Source of the DNA: Lacibacter cauensis
GTDB lineage: Bacteria > Bacteroidota > Bacteroidia > Chitinophagales > Chitinophagaceae
Reading direction: 5' to 3'
Assembly: GCF_007830055.1 (NCBI RefSeq)
Contig: NZ_VLLE01000003.1
Location: 62,001 to 126,000, forward strand
DNA: 64,000 nt
Each line of letters opens with the position of its first letter. The first letter of the stretch is position 1. The notes under the pieces were generated by a model. It saw nothing but the letters and a program-made list of their open reading frames with translations. It was not told where the DNA came from and did no database searches. Shown here piece by piece: positions 33,767-42,510 of this stretch. The position numbers were made by a program, and so were the translations under genes.

Positions 33767-34675
33767 ATGGCCAAATCATCTATTATGCTAACGAAGCTCA
33801 AAAAATTCCTTGTTATCATTGGCATTTGCCTGTTGATAATAGCTTCTGCTTTTGTTATTCTTTTATTTACCGGCGTTATCTGGCGTTCACCTGCTTATTA
33901 TACAGTAGATGATATGAAAACATTTACTGTACCGGTAATGGATATGAAAGCATATGATAGTGTTGAAGCACATCGCCAGCCGTACATTTACCGCATCAAT
34001 TCCGGTCAAGGCGTTGTATGTGTAGTAGGTATTCAACATACAAAAGATATTGATGACCCACAACTCGACAGCCTGCGCAGCATCTTTACATCAATGCAGC
34101 CCAATGTTGTTTTTGTAGAAGGCAAACTCGGTTTTTTATTTGCCGGCTTGCAAAACCCCGTTAAGCTCTATGGCGAAAAAGGAGAAACAGTTCGTCTTGC
34201 CAAACAATACAAAGTGCCTTACTATACGTGGGAACCTCCTAAGGAAGAGGAAGTGCGGTTACTGGCAAAAAAATACCCCGGCAAACAACTGGCACTGTTT
34301 TATTCGCTGCGCCCCTATTTCAGCAATTACCGTTTTGGTAAACCTTCTGATCCTGAAAAAAAGTTGCAGCAATACATCAACAGCCGTACCGATTATGTTG
34401 GCTTGCGGGGCATGCTCAGAGATGTAAAAGAAGTTGACAGCATCTGGGACAAAGATTTTCCGCAGTTAAAAAACTGGCGTGAAACAAGCGATGAGTTTGG
34501 ATGGCCTCCCGGTTATCTCGCCGAAATTTTTAACGACTGTAATCTCATTCGTGATAATTATTTGTGCAATGCTTTGCTGCAGGAGGCGAAAAAAGGTAAA
34601 CATGTTTTTGTAACCATGGGTTCGAGCCATGCGTACCGCATTGAAAAAACACTGGAGGCTGCGTTGGCGAATTAA
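33767..34675 (+). CDS. TraB/GumN-like membrane-anchored protein, 302 aa
   Basis: One N-terminal membrane helix (about residues 11-33) then a large extracytoplasmic domain. GIQHTKD, NVVFVEG and the late MGSSHAYRIEKTLE resemble the TraB/GumN/TIKI metalloprotease-like superfamily, in which a GxxH and a Glu form the site. The match is partial, so activity is uncertain. The start ATG 33767 gives MAKSSIMLTKLKK. The spacer to the next gene contains a TACTTTTG box without a good -33. Confidence 0.55.
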   Translation: MAKSSIMLTKLKKFLVIIGICLLIIASAFVILLFTGVIWRSPAYYTVDDMKTFTVPVMDMKAYDSVEAHRQPYIYRINSGQGVVCVVGIQHTKDIDDPQLDSLRSIFTSMQPNVVFVEGKLGFLFAGLQNPVKLYGEKGETVRLAKQYKVPYYTWEPPKEEEVRLLAKKYPGKQLALFYSLRPYFSNYRFGKPSDPEKKLQQYINSRTDYVGLRGMLRDVKEVDSIWDKDFPQLKNWRETSDEFGWPPGYLAEIFNDCNLIRDNYLCNALLQEAKKGKHVFVTMGSSHAYRIEKTLEAALAN

Positions 34676-34881
34676 GCAGTCGACTTTAAAATGTTTTGCG
34701 CAATCGTTTTGCGCAAACTTATGCAGCAGCAATCCAAAAGCTTCCTTTACTTTTGTGCGCACGATTAAATGAGCAAAAAAGTATGCAATGGCCATAAAAA
34801 GAAGCAGAACTAATTTTATCATCAGTGCTGCTGATTTTTTATGGCTGTAGTATGTGGCTATAAAAAATATAAAAATCACAC

Positions 34882-35967
34882 ATGAAAGCAACTCCCTTTA
34901 CAGGTAAGCACATTGCACTCGGCGCCAAGATGGCTGAGTTTGCAGGATACAATATGCCTATTTCTTACAGCGGTATTAACGATGAGCATGCGGCCGTACG
35001 CAACAATGCCGGTGTGTTTGATGTAAGCCACATGGGTGAGTTTGTGCTGAAAGGTGAAGGAGCACTCGATCTTATTCAGCGGGTTACCAGCAACGATGCA
35101 TCGAAACTTACAAATGGTAAAGCACAGTACAGCTGCCTGCCAAACGAACAAGGTGGTATTGTTGATGATTTGCTGGTGTATTGTATTGAAGAAAACAAAG
35201 TGTACATGCTGGTGGTAAACGCCAGTAATATTGAAAAAGACTGGAACTGGATCCAAAAGCACAACACAGGCAATGTGGAGATGCACAATATCAGTGATAA
35301 AACCTGTTTGCTGGCCATACAGGGTCCGAACGCTACCAAAATTCTGCAACCACTTACCGAAATTGATGTGTTGAACATGAAATACTACACATTTGCAAAA
35401 GGTGTGTTTGCAGGTGTAGAAAATGTATTGGTAAGTGCAACCGGTTACACCGGTGCAGGTGGTGTGGAGATTTATTTTGAAGACAAAGACGGTGCAGCCG
35501 ATAAAATTTGGGATGCTATTTTTGAAGCAGGAAAAGCTGCGGGTATAAAACCCATTGGTTTAGGCGCACGTGATACGCTTCGTTTGGAAAAAGGTTTTTG
35601 CCTGTATGGCAATGATATTGATGATACCACTTCTCCGCTGGAAGCAGGTTTGGGCTGGATCACCAAATTCAGCAAAGACTTTACAGCACGCACAATTATT
35701 GAGCAGCAAAAAAACAATGGTGTAGAACGGAAGTTGGTTGGTTTTGAAATGATCGACAGAGGCATTCCCCGTCACGACTATAAAATCAAAGATGCCGATG
35801 GTAACGAAATTGGTAAAGTAACCAGCGGTACACAATCGCCTTCTTTGCAAAAAGCAATTGGCCTGGGTTATGTGGCTACGGCTTTTGCAGCATTTGACAG
35901 CGAAATTTATGTAGAGGTAAGAGATAAACTGCTCAAAGCAAAAGTGGTAAAGATTCCTTTTCTTTAA
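34882..35967 (+). CDS. gcvT: Aminomethyltransferase (glycine cleavage T protein)
   Basis: T protein of the glycine cleavage system. It transfers the aminomethyl carbon of glycine from the H protein to tetrahydrofolate. Family blocks are [43 protein letters not shown] and [20 protein letters not shown]. The 361-residue length is normal. The partner genes gcvH and gcvP are not in the window, so the locus is split. Confidence 0.97.
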   Translation: MKATPFTGKHIALGAKMAEFAGYNMPISYSGINDEHAAVRNNAGVFDVSHMGEFVLKGEGALDLIQRVTSNDASKLTNGKAQYSCLPNEQGGIVDDLLVYCIEENKVYMLVVNASNIEKDWNWIQKHNTGNVEMHNISDKTCLLAIQGPNATKILQPLTEIDVLNMKYYTFAKGVFAGVENVLVSATGYTGAGGVEIYFEDKDGAADKIWDAIFEAGKAAGIKPIGLGARDTLRLEKGFCLYGNDIDDTTSPLEAGLGWITKFSKDFTARTIIEQQKNNGVERKLVGFEMIDRGIPRHDYKIKDADGNEIGKVTSGTQSPSLQKAIGLGYVATAFAAFDSEIYVEVRDKLLKAKVVKIPFL

Positions 35968-36009
35968 ACGAATCAGCAAGGCATTATTCTTGCAGTAATA
36001 TGCAACGCC

Positions 36010-36062
36010 AATGAGTCACCTGCTTTCTTTGTTCAGCTAAGAATCAGGTGACTCATTTTTTT
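36010..36062. terminator. Rho-independent terminator after gcvT
   Basis: AATGAGTCACCTG and CAGGTGACTCATT form a 13-bp stem followed by T7. The loop is 23 bases, long but stable. Confidence 0.8.
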
Positions 36063-36093
36063 AACACAATCAGCCGAAATAAACCAGCAGCCG

Positions 36094-36567
36094 ATGCCGT
36101 CCATTCATCTTACAACATTTATTGCAGCGCCAATTGAACGGGTGTTCGATCTCAGCCGTCACATCGGCCTGCACAAAGTTTCGCAGCAACACAACAACGA
36201 AGAAGCAATTGCAGGTGTAACATCGGGGTTGATCAAACAAGGCGAATGGGTAACCTGGAAGGCTAAGCACTTGTTTAAAACCAGAACCATGACGGTAAAA
36301 ATTACCGCAATGCAAAGCCCTGCTTACTTTGAAGACGTAATGGAGAAAGGCGATTTTGTTGCGTACACACACAAACATCATTTTAAAGAAGTACAGAACG
36401 GAACCATCATGATCGATGAACTGGCATTTGAAACACCGTACGGTGCTGCCGGTAAAATGCTGAACCGTTTTTACCTGAAGAATTACCTGCACCAGCTGCT
36501 GCAGCAGCGCAATACTGTTATAAAGGAGTATGCCGAATCAACTAAGTGGCAGGCATTGCTTACGTAA
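36094..36567 (+). CDS. SRPBCC-superfamily protein
   Basis: 157 residues with an SRPBCC (Bet v1-like) pattern: MPSIHLTTFIAAPIERVFDL at the start and a final helix (LKNYLHQLLQQRNTVIKEYAES). The fold has a hydrophobic cavity for lipids or other ligands. Function otherwise unknown. The start follows a terminator, so it is probably its own transcript. Confidence 0.85.
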   Translation: MPSIHLTTFIAAPIERVFDLSRHIGLHKVSQQHNNEEAIAGVTSGLIKQGEWVTWKAKHLFKTRTMTVKITAMQSPAYFEDVMEKGDFVAYTHKHHFKEVQNGTIMIDELAFETPYGAAGKMLNRFYLKNYLHQLLQQRNTVIKEYAESTKWQALLT

Positions 36568-36627
36568 CAAACATCGTTTTCAACAACAACAAACTGTTTG
36601 TTGGCTCTTTCTTATTTTTGCGGCCTC

Positions 36628-37356
36628 ATGGAAAATAACAAACCCACGCTTTATACTTCGCTTTCTCCCGCATTGTTACACTTGTACGATTTACGTAATG
36701 CAGTTGTTGTAATTATTGATGTGTTTCGTGCTACCTCAACCATTGCATCGGCATTATACAACGGTGCACAATGTGTAATACCGGTTGATGAAGTGGCAAA
36801 AGCCATAGCCCTCAGCAAAAACGTAAACGGTATTGCTGCAGGAGAGCGTGATGGTAAAATTGCCGACGGGTTGCAGCACGGTAACTCTCCACTGGAATAC
36901 TCCCCCGATTTTATCAAGGGCCGTACATTGGTATTAACCACAACCAACGGCACCAAGTTGCTGCAGATGGCCCTTGATAACAATGCAGATACCATTATTA
37001 CCGGATCGTTTCCCAACCTCAGTGCGGTGTGCGATTACCTGGTAAAAGAAAAGAAAAACGTAGTGTTGGGTTGTGCAGGCTGGAAAGACCGTTATAATTT
37101 AGAAGACACGTTGTTTGCAGGTGCTGTTATCAGCCGTATAAAAGAACATTTTACCATTCATTGCGACAGCTCGTTAACGGCAGAGATGCAGTACAATGCA
37201 GTGAAAGATGATCTGCATGCGTTTGCCCCCAACCTCACACACTATCACCGTTTGGTAGATCGTTTTGGTTTAATTGAAGACATCCGTTTTTGTATGACAC
37301 CCGATGTTGCCAACGTACTTCCCTTGTATAAAGAAGGGATGTTGCTTGCGCACTAA
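36628..37356 (+). CDS. comB: 2-phosphosulfolactate phosphatase (ComB-family)
   Basis: 243-residue ComB-type phosphatase; blocks VVIIDVFRATSTIASALYNGA, AGERDGK, GNSPLEY and VLTTTNGT fit the family. The known reaction is dephosphorylation of 2-phosphosulfolactate to 3-sulfolactate; in archaea this serves coenzyme M synthesis, while in bacteria it probably serves other sulfonate metabolism. The ATG at 36628 gives MENNKPT. No coenzyme M genes are near, so its pathway here is open. Confidence 0.85.
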   Translation: MENNKPTLYTSLSPALLHLYDLRNAVVVIIDVFRATSTIASALYNGAQCVIPVDEVAKAIALSKNVNGIAAGERDGKIADGLQHGNSPLEYSPDFIKGRTLVLTTTNGTKLLQMALDNNADTIITGSFPNLSAVCDYLVKEKKNVVLGCAGWKDRYNLEDTLFAGAVISRIKEHFTIHCDSSLTAEMQYNAVKDDLHAFAPNLTHYHRLVDRFGLIEDIRFCMTPDVANVLPLYKEGMLLAH

Positions 37357-37359
37357 AAT

Positions 37360-37812
37360 TTAATGCAATTCTTTGCGCATGCAAATACTGATGTCTACAC
37401 CAATGTATTGTCCGTAATTGGGTATGCGTTCATAGCCTGTTTTTTCGTATAATCGTATAGCTTCGGGTTGGTTTAATCCTGTTTCCAACACACAGGCGGT
37501 GAAGCCTTCTGCTTTTGCCCATTGTTCTAATTGTTGAAGAAGAAGTGCTGCAATACCCTTGCCTCTTTGCTGCGGTTGCACATACATGCGTTTAATTTCA
37601 ACAACCGTTTCTTCAAATAACTTGAATGCACCACAACCAACAGGCGTTTGATTGTGGTATGCTACAATTACATGATGAATATGATCGAGTTTATTGAACT
37701 GGTTGAAGAAAGTTTGCTGCTCACCATAACGTGCAGCAAGATCCCGGTCGAGTTCTGCAACCAGCAGCCGGAAATCGGCATCATCCGAACTTGTTTTGTT
37801 GAACGTAAGCAT
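37360..37812 (-). CDS. GNAT-family N-acetyltransferase
   Basis: About 150 residues from ATG 37812 (MLTFNKTSSDDADFRLLVAE). The acetyl-CoA loop is seen in VEIKRMYVQPQQRGKGIAALLLQQL, and the C-terminal ETGLNQPEAIRLYEKTGYERI is typical of GNAT. Substrate unknown. Convergent with comB (stop 4 bp away). Confidence 0.9.
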   Translation of the reverse strand: MLTFNKTSSDDADFRLLVAELDRDLAARYGEQQTFFNQFNKLDHIHHVIVAYHNQTPVGCGAFKLFEETVVEIKRMYVQPQQRGKGIAALLLQQLEQWAKAEGFTACVLETGLNQPEAIRLYEKTGYERIPNYGQYIGVDISICMRKELH

Positions 37813-37921
37813 GTGCTGTAACTGTGTACACAAGATAAAACGCTTACAGCAAAGGCGAAAACAACAAAGCCTGTTTTACTGCACATAACAATAAAACAGG
37901 CCGGTTATGGTACTGCAACAG

Positions 37922-38785
37922 TTACAGGTTGTAAGCCGTTTTTAAATACGCTTGCAAACTTGTTGGTTTGCGGCCGAGCAATTGCTCCAATGCCGGGCTT
38001 ACATAATTGAAATCGTTGTTTTGAATACCTGCAGCAAATGCAGCTGACATACCAATAATTTCGGCAGGTAAGCCAAGGCCTTTTAACGCTTCTTCAAATG
38101 CAGCAGGCTCTGGACTGATGTACTGCACTGTTTTTCCTACTAAGGTTGAAAGTGTGGTGGCAATGTCGGCAAATGAATAGGCAACTTCTCCTGTAAGTTC
38201 GTAGGTTTTGTTTTCGTGACCTTCAGTTACAAGAATGTTTGCTGCAGCCTCACCCAGATCCTGTCTTACTGCAAAACTTACTTTGCCTTCACCTGCAGGA
38301 AAGAAGATGCCCGTGTCTGTTGCCTGTGGTCCGGCAAACATCGGAATAACATCTGCATATAAACTGTGCTGCAAAAGCGTATACGTCAGTCCGCTTGCTT
38401 TAATGTAAGCATCGGTCTGGTAGTGATCGCTCATAAAAGTATTTAGAGGCGATGTTTCGAAGTTTTGCATGGTTACACCGGTGTACAGCAAATGTTTTAC
38501 ACCTGCTGTTTTTGCAGCATCCACCACATTTTTATGCTGGCCAAGACGATCATTAAAATCGCTGGACGAAATGAATAATACTTTATCAATACCCTGCAAC
38601 GCAGTTGCCAATGCTGCTTTGTCCTGATAAGTTGCCACCCGAATACTTACGCCCTGTTGTTGAAAAGCAGCAGCTTTGTTTTCATCTCTTACCAATACGG
38701 CCAATTCGCTTGCGGGTATTTTTTTTAATAATTCGTTTACAACAATTGTTCCCAACTGACCGGTTGCTCCTGTTACTAAAATCAT
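37922..38785 (-). CDS. NmrA-like NAD(P)-binding oxidoreductase
   Basis: Rossmann start MILVTGATGQLGTIVVNELL, then an NmrA/quinone-oxidoreductase-like pattern (GVKHLLYTGVTMQ, AGPQATDTGIFFPAGEGKVSF). Length 287 fits QorB-type enzymes that reduce quinones or act as redox sensors. It is divergent from an HxlR regulator whose perfect palindrome lies in the shared promoter, a typical arrangement for electrophile- or quinone-responsive pairs. Confidence 0.85.
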   Translation of the reverse strand: MILVTGATGQLGTIVVNELLKKIPASELAVLVRDENKAAAFQQQGVSIRVATYQDKAALATALQGIDKVLFISSSDFNDRLGQHKNVVDAAKTAGVKHLLYTGVTMQNFETSPLNTFMSDHYQTDAYIKASGLTYTLLQHSLYADVIPMFAGPQATDTGIFFPAGEGKVSFAVRQDLGEAAANILVTEGHENKTYELTGEVAYSFADIATTLSTLVGKTVQYISPEPAAFEEALKGLGLPAEIIGMSAAFAAGIQNNDFNYVSPALEQLLGRKPTSLQAYLKTAYNL

Positions 38786-38822
38786 GATCTACGTTTTACT
38801 TGTTTAATTTTTTTTGATGGAG

Positions 38823-38830
38823 CAAAACTA
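38823..38830 (-). promoter_or_regulatory. Candidate -7 box for the oxidoreductase gene
   Basis: TAGTTTTG on the minus strand (TAnnTTTG), 37 bp upstream of the start codon. The HxlR operator begins 22 bp further upstream, where the -33 region would lie. Confidence 0.5.
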
Positions 38831-38852
38831 CCCTACCTTTACTATATAAAAT

Positions 38853-38880
38853 ATAGCAGTATACTTTAGTATACTGCTAT
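38853..38880. promoter_or_regulatory. Operator palindrome for the HxlR regulator
   Basis: Perfect 13-bp arms (ATAGCAGTATACT, inverted as AGTATACTGCTAT) around TT, in the 120-bp space between divergent start codons. A half-site-like AGTATAGT follows at about 38886. Confidence 0.85.
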
Positions 38881-38905
38881 CAAAAAGTATAGTAACCGCA
38901 ATAAC

Positions 38906-39292
38906 ATGGCAGCAGCAACACTTAAGAACATTCAGAAATGCCCCACATCGTATGTGCTGGCAATACAGGATACATTGAATGCATTCCAGGGAAAATGGAA
39001 GATGCCGATTATCGGCACACTTCTGTTCGGCAAAAAAAGGTTTAAAGAAATTGAAAGGGAAATACCCAAGATCACACCCCGCATGTTATCGCAGGAGTTA
39101 AAAGATCTGGAGATGAACGGCATCATCAGCCGAACTGTATATGCAACATCACCTGTAACGGTAGAATACGAACTAACCAAATCGGGCAAACAATTGAGCA
39201 AGGTTGTAGAAGCCATGCTCGAATGGGGTTTGCAGCACCGCCGTGCAAACATGCTGGAGTTGCTGCCGATACTGCAAACGAAAACGGCGTAA
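38906..39292 (+). CDS. HxlR-family transcriptional regulator
   Basis: A 128-residue winged helix of the HxlR type: PTSYVLAIQDTLNAFQGKWKM, then LLFGKKRFKEIEREIPKITPRMLSQELKDLE (recognition helix) and YELTKSGKQL in the wing. One Cys near the N-terminus (NIQKCPTSYV) could sense electrophiles, as in related YodB/QorR proteins. It binds a palindrome in the divergent promoter, by inference. Confidence 0.92.
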   Translation: MAAATLKNIQKCPTSYVLAIQDTLNAFQGKWKMPIIGTLLFGKKRFKEIEREIPKITPRMLSQELKDLEMNGIISRTVYATSPVTVEYELTKSGKQLSKVVEAMLEWGLQHRRANMLELLPILQTKTA

Positions 39293-39295
39293 TGT

Positions 39296-39751
39296 TCAGA
39301 TGAACTTGGCAATACTCATGCAATAACCCAGATGCAATCCTTCGTGGTAATTATTAAACGTAACAGCATCTTCCAGGTTGTGTAAATCAAAACCTGTAAC
39401 TGTTTTACGCTGGTTAAACGTTTGAAAAATGTTGTTTGTGAGATCAGCTTCTGTTTTTTCAATGAGCGATGTAAGGAGTTCTTTTATTTCATCGGCTTCC
39501 TGTTGTATAATAGCTGCAGTGGGTTTTGTACCGGGTTTGTAACGGTTAAAAAAATCATCGCTGATGCACATCGGTATATTGCATGAACGATAAACCAACC
39601 CCTGCTGTGCAGCAATGACATGCCCGATGTTCCAGATGAGATTGTTATTGAAACCAGCAGGAATAGTATTGAGTTGTTCAAGGTTGTATTTTTCAAACAT
39701 TCCCGAAAAAATACTGCGGCTTGTTTTCCAGTGAAGAAGTGTTGATTCCAT
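39296..39751 (-). CDS. DinB-family protein
   Basis: 151-residue four-helix DinB-like protein. The metal-binding His triad is at about H44 (NIGHVIAAQQ), H136 and H140 (YHEGLHLGY). Such proteins often act as thiol-dependent S-transferases or are of unknown role. Convergent with the HxlR gene (stop 4 bp away). Confidence 0.88.
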   Translation of the reverse strand: MESTLLHWKTSRSIFSGMFEKYNLEQLNTIPAGFNNNLIWNIGHVIAAQQGLVYRSCNIPMCISDDFFNRYKPGTKPTAAIIQQEADEIKELLTSLIEKTEADLTNNIFQTFNQRKTVTGFDLHNLEDAVTFNNYHEGLHLGYCMSIAKFI

Positions 39752-39849
39752 GAATGATGAGGTTGATATATTTGTGCAAGCTAAAGAAATTATTTTTGTA
39801 GTTAATTGACTGTGTCTCCACTAGCCAAGATCTAGAATTAAACTAAGAA

Positions 39850-39890
39850 CATAAAACAAAACAGCCGATGCAATGGCACCGGCTGTTCTT
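39850..39890 (-). terminator. Rho-independent terminator of mqnC
   Basis: On the minus strand AACAGCCG pairs with CGGCTGTT, followed by TTTGTTTTATG. It ends the gene whose stop is at 39929. Confidence 0.8.
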
Positions 39891-39896
39891 ATCAGT

Positions 39897-39921
39897 TCTC
39901 ATCCGCAGTCATCTGCGTTTC
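39897..39921. repeat. Short tandem-type repeat near the 3' end of mqnC
   Basis: CATCCGCAGTCATCTGCGTTTC is a repeat-like unit; related CATCTGTGTTTATCTGCG units lie at 41114-41142, so both ends of the mqnC gene carry them. Confidence 0.5.
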
Positions 39922-39928
39922 TATTTTC

Positions 39929-41053
39929 TTAATAATTCACCACCTGTTCTTCAATTACCGCCGGTAATTCTCTCCACTCGTATTGTTGTGTGCGGAGCTG
40001 TGGTTCAAACCCTGCTTCACGAATAGCTTCCTGGATAGATTTGTAGGTGAAACGATGCGGCGCACCTGCAGCACTCACCACATTTTCTTCCAGCATAATA
40101 CTGCCAAAGTCGTTGGCACCTGCATGTAATGCGAGCTGTGCTGTTTGTTTACCTACTGTTAACCAGCTCGCCTGTATATTCTTTACATTCGGCAGCATAA
40201 TACGGCTCATTGCAATCATGCGGATGTATTCCTCTGCTGTAGTTAAATTATGTACACCACGGATCTTTGCCAGTAACGTATTCACATCCTGGAAAGTCCA
40301 CGGAATAAAGGCAAGGAAACCTTTTGCATCAGCCGGTTTGCGGCTTTGCACTTCACGGATTTTTTCGAGGTGTTCAAAACGTTCACGCAAAGTTTCAACA
40401 TGACCAAACATCATGGTACCACTGGTCGTAATATTCAGCTTGTGTGCTTCGTGCATAATATCCAGCCATTCTTGTGCACCACATTTGCCTTTGCTGATTA
40501 AACGACGAACACGATCAATCAAAATTTCTGCACCTGCACCGGGTAACGAATCCATACCAGCTTCTTTTAACGCCTTCAACACTTCGTGGTGTGTACTTTT
40601 TTCCAGCTTGGTAATATGTGCCACTTCGGGTGGTCCGAGGGTGTGTAGTTTAATGTTGGGGTATAAAGCTTTTAATTGTTTAAACAGCGTTACATAAAAA
40701 TCCAGTCCAAGTTCGGGATGGTGACCGCCTTGCAGCAGTAACTGATCGCCACCCCAGCGGATGGTTTCATCGATCTTCTTCTTATACGTTTCAATATCGG
40801 TAATGTATGCTTCGGGGTGGCCGGGTATACGGAAGAAGTTACAGAACTTACAATTGGCAATACACACATTGGTCGTGTTCACGTTCCGGTCTATCTGCCA
40901 GGTTACTTTCCCATGCGGCACCTGTTGTTTACGTAATTCATCGGCTACAAACATCAGCTCGGTTAACGGTGCATGCTCGAAAAGATAGATACCTTCTTCA
41001 ACCGTTAAAAACTCAAAGTTCGAAGCCTTTTGATAAAGATCATTCAGATTCAT
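39929..41053 (-). CDS. mqnC: Cyclic dehypoxanthinyl futalosine synthase (radical SAM)
   Basis: The radical-SAM motif CIANCKFC is at Cys64, Cys68 and Cys71 from ATG 41053. A final block with MIAMSRIMLPNVKNIQASW and LHAGANDFGS is characteristic of MqnC, which converts dehypoxanthine futalosine to its cyclic form in menaquinone synthesis. The extension to 41062 uses a TTG and is less likely. Other mqn genes are not in the window. Confidence 0.93.
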   Translation of the reverse strand: MNLNDLYQKASNFEFLTVEEGIYLFEHAPLTELMFVADELRKQQVPHGKVTWQIDRNVNTTNVCIANCKFCNFFRIPGHPEAYITDIETYKKKIDETIRWGGDQLLLQGGHHPELGLDFYVTLFKQLKALYPNIKLHTLGPPEVAHITKLEKSTHHEVLKALKEAGMDSLPGAGAEILIDRVRRLISKGKCGAQEWLDIMHEAHKLNITTSGTMMFGHVETLRERFEHLEKIREVQSRKPADAKGFLAFIPWTFQDVNTLLAKIRGVHNLTTAEEYIRMIAMSRIMLPNVKNIQASWLTVGKQTAQLALHAGANDFGSIMLEENVVSAAGAPHRFTYKSIQEAIREAGFEPQLRTQQYEWRELPAVIEEQVVNY

Positions 41054-41113
41054 AGAAATCAAATTAAGAAATGAATACCTGAAACAGGCAGATGCGAAGA
41101 ATCCTGCTTAACC

Positions 41114-41142
41114 GCTCATCTGTGTTTATCTGCGTTTATCGG
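41114..41142. repeat. Short tandem-type repeat upstream of mqnC
   Basis: CATCTGTGTTTATCTGCGTT unit repeated in part; related to 39897-39921. No gene in this spacer. Confidence 0.5.
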
Positions 41143-41220
41143 TAGCTGCAAAGGTACAGCCTGATAATTTATGAACCACGAAGCATTTTTCTTGTTTCCA
41201 TTGTCTAACTTGTAGTACAC

Positions 41221-42405
41221 GTGAATCTTATCAGAACGATATGCCTGCTCCTGCTCTGCGGCAAACTGCTTGCCCAGGATAACGATTTTCCGCCTGCCCG
41301 TCTGCTTACCAGTTTCCGGTTCGAACAACTGAGCGGCGGTATAATTGTGTTACACGCCACACTCAACAACCTGCCCGATACGCTTAATTTTATTTTAGAC
41401 TCCGGCAGCGGCGGTATTTCGCTAGACACGCTGACTGCTCTTTACTATAAACTAACTATTGAACCGAGCGATCGTACCGTCCGTGGCATTGGTGGTATAA
41501 AACCGATTCAATACTACAAAAACGGTACACTGCATTTTCCCGGGCTGGATGTGACGAACCTTGATTTCCACATCAACGATTATGAAATTCTAACATCGGT
41601 TTACGGTTTACGGGTAGATGGTATTATCGGTTACTCGTTTTTGCGCAGGTATATTGTGGCGCTCGATTACGATAAACAAATGATGAGTGTGTATACGCCG
41701 GGTGCTTATAAATATCCCAAAAACGGAACAGTGCTGAAACCATCGTTTGCATCGATACCTATTACCACACACCAGGTGCAGGATGAGCGTACCAACCTGT
41801 TGAATTTGTATTTCGATACCGGTGCAGGATTGTGTGTGCTGTTGAGTGAACGCTTGATGAAAGACAGTGCTTTTTTGAGTAAGAATAAAAAATCGGTAAA
41901 CACACAGGTAGAAGGGTTAATTGGCAAGATCAATATGCGTTTGACAACCATGAAAAAAATGCGCATTGGCCGATACAAATTTTCAAAAGTACCCATTCAT
42001 GTGTACGACGATTCGCTGAATGTACTCGGTTACCCTTCGGTTGCCGGTTTGTTGGGCAGCGATCTGTTGCGCAGGTTTAATATTGTGTTTAACTATCCGG
42101 AACGGTTAATCCATTTATCGCCTAACTCGCACATGCGTGATGCGTTTGATTATTCGTACACCGGTATGAATTATTATTTTATTGATGGTAAAGTGGTGAT
42201 TACAGAAATACAGCAAGGATCTCCTGCCGAACAGGCGGGTTTAATGCCCGGCGATGTAATATTCGGTATTGAAAATAATTTCAGCAATAACATTAACCAA
42301 TACAAACTGCTGCTGCAACACCCGGGACAAAAAGTGCGCATTCTCATATTCCGCAACACCGTTCCGAATATGATTGAGTTAAAAGTTGGCAGTATTTTAA
42401 AGTAA
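41221..42405 (+). CDS. Secreted retropepsin-like aspartyl protease with PDZ domain
   Basis: GTG start, signal peptide MNLIRTICLLLLCGKLLAQ, then two retropepsin-like halves with catalytic triplets ILDSGSGG (about residue 60) and YFDTGAG (about residue 200). A C-terminal PDZ domain (GSPAEQAGLMPGDVIFGIEN) completes 394 residues. It probably cleaves or scaffolds proteins in the periplasm. The fusion of aspartyl protease and PDZ is known in Bacteroidota. Confidence 0.88.
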   Translation: MNLIRTICLLLLCGKLLAQDNDFPPARLLTSFRFEQLSGGIIVLHATLNNLPDTLNFILDSGSGGISLDTLTALYYKLTIEPSDRTVRGIGGIKPIQYYKNGTLHFPGLDVTNLDFHINDYEILTSVYGLRVDGIIGYSFLRRYIVALDYDKQMMSVYTPGAYKYPKNGTVLKPSFASIPITTHQVQDERTNLLNLYFDTGAGLCVLLSERLMKDSAFLSKNKKSVNTQVEGLIGKINMRLTTMKKMRIGRYKFSKVPIHVYDDSLNVLGYPSVAGLLGSDLLRRFNIVFNYPERLIHLSPNSHMRDAFDYSYTGMNYYFIDGKVVITEIQQGSPAEQAGLMPGDVIFGIENNFSNNINQYKLLLQHPGQKVRILIFRNTVPNMIELKVGSILK

Positions 42406-42510
42406 CAGCTTCCCTCATTCGTTTTTTACCGAATTTTACAGTTCCTTTCCTTAACAGGAAAAAGTATGAGATGTGATCTCTCTTTTTAAGTGAAGAAGAA
42501 AAAGCAAATT

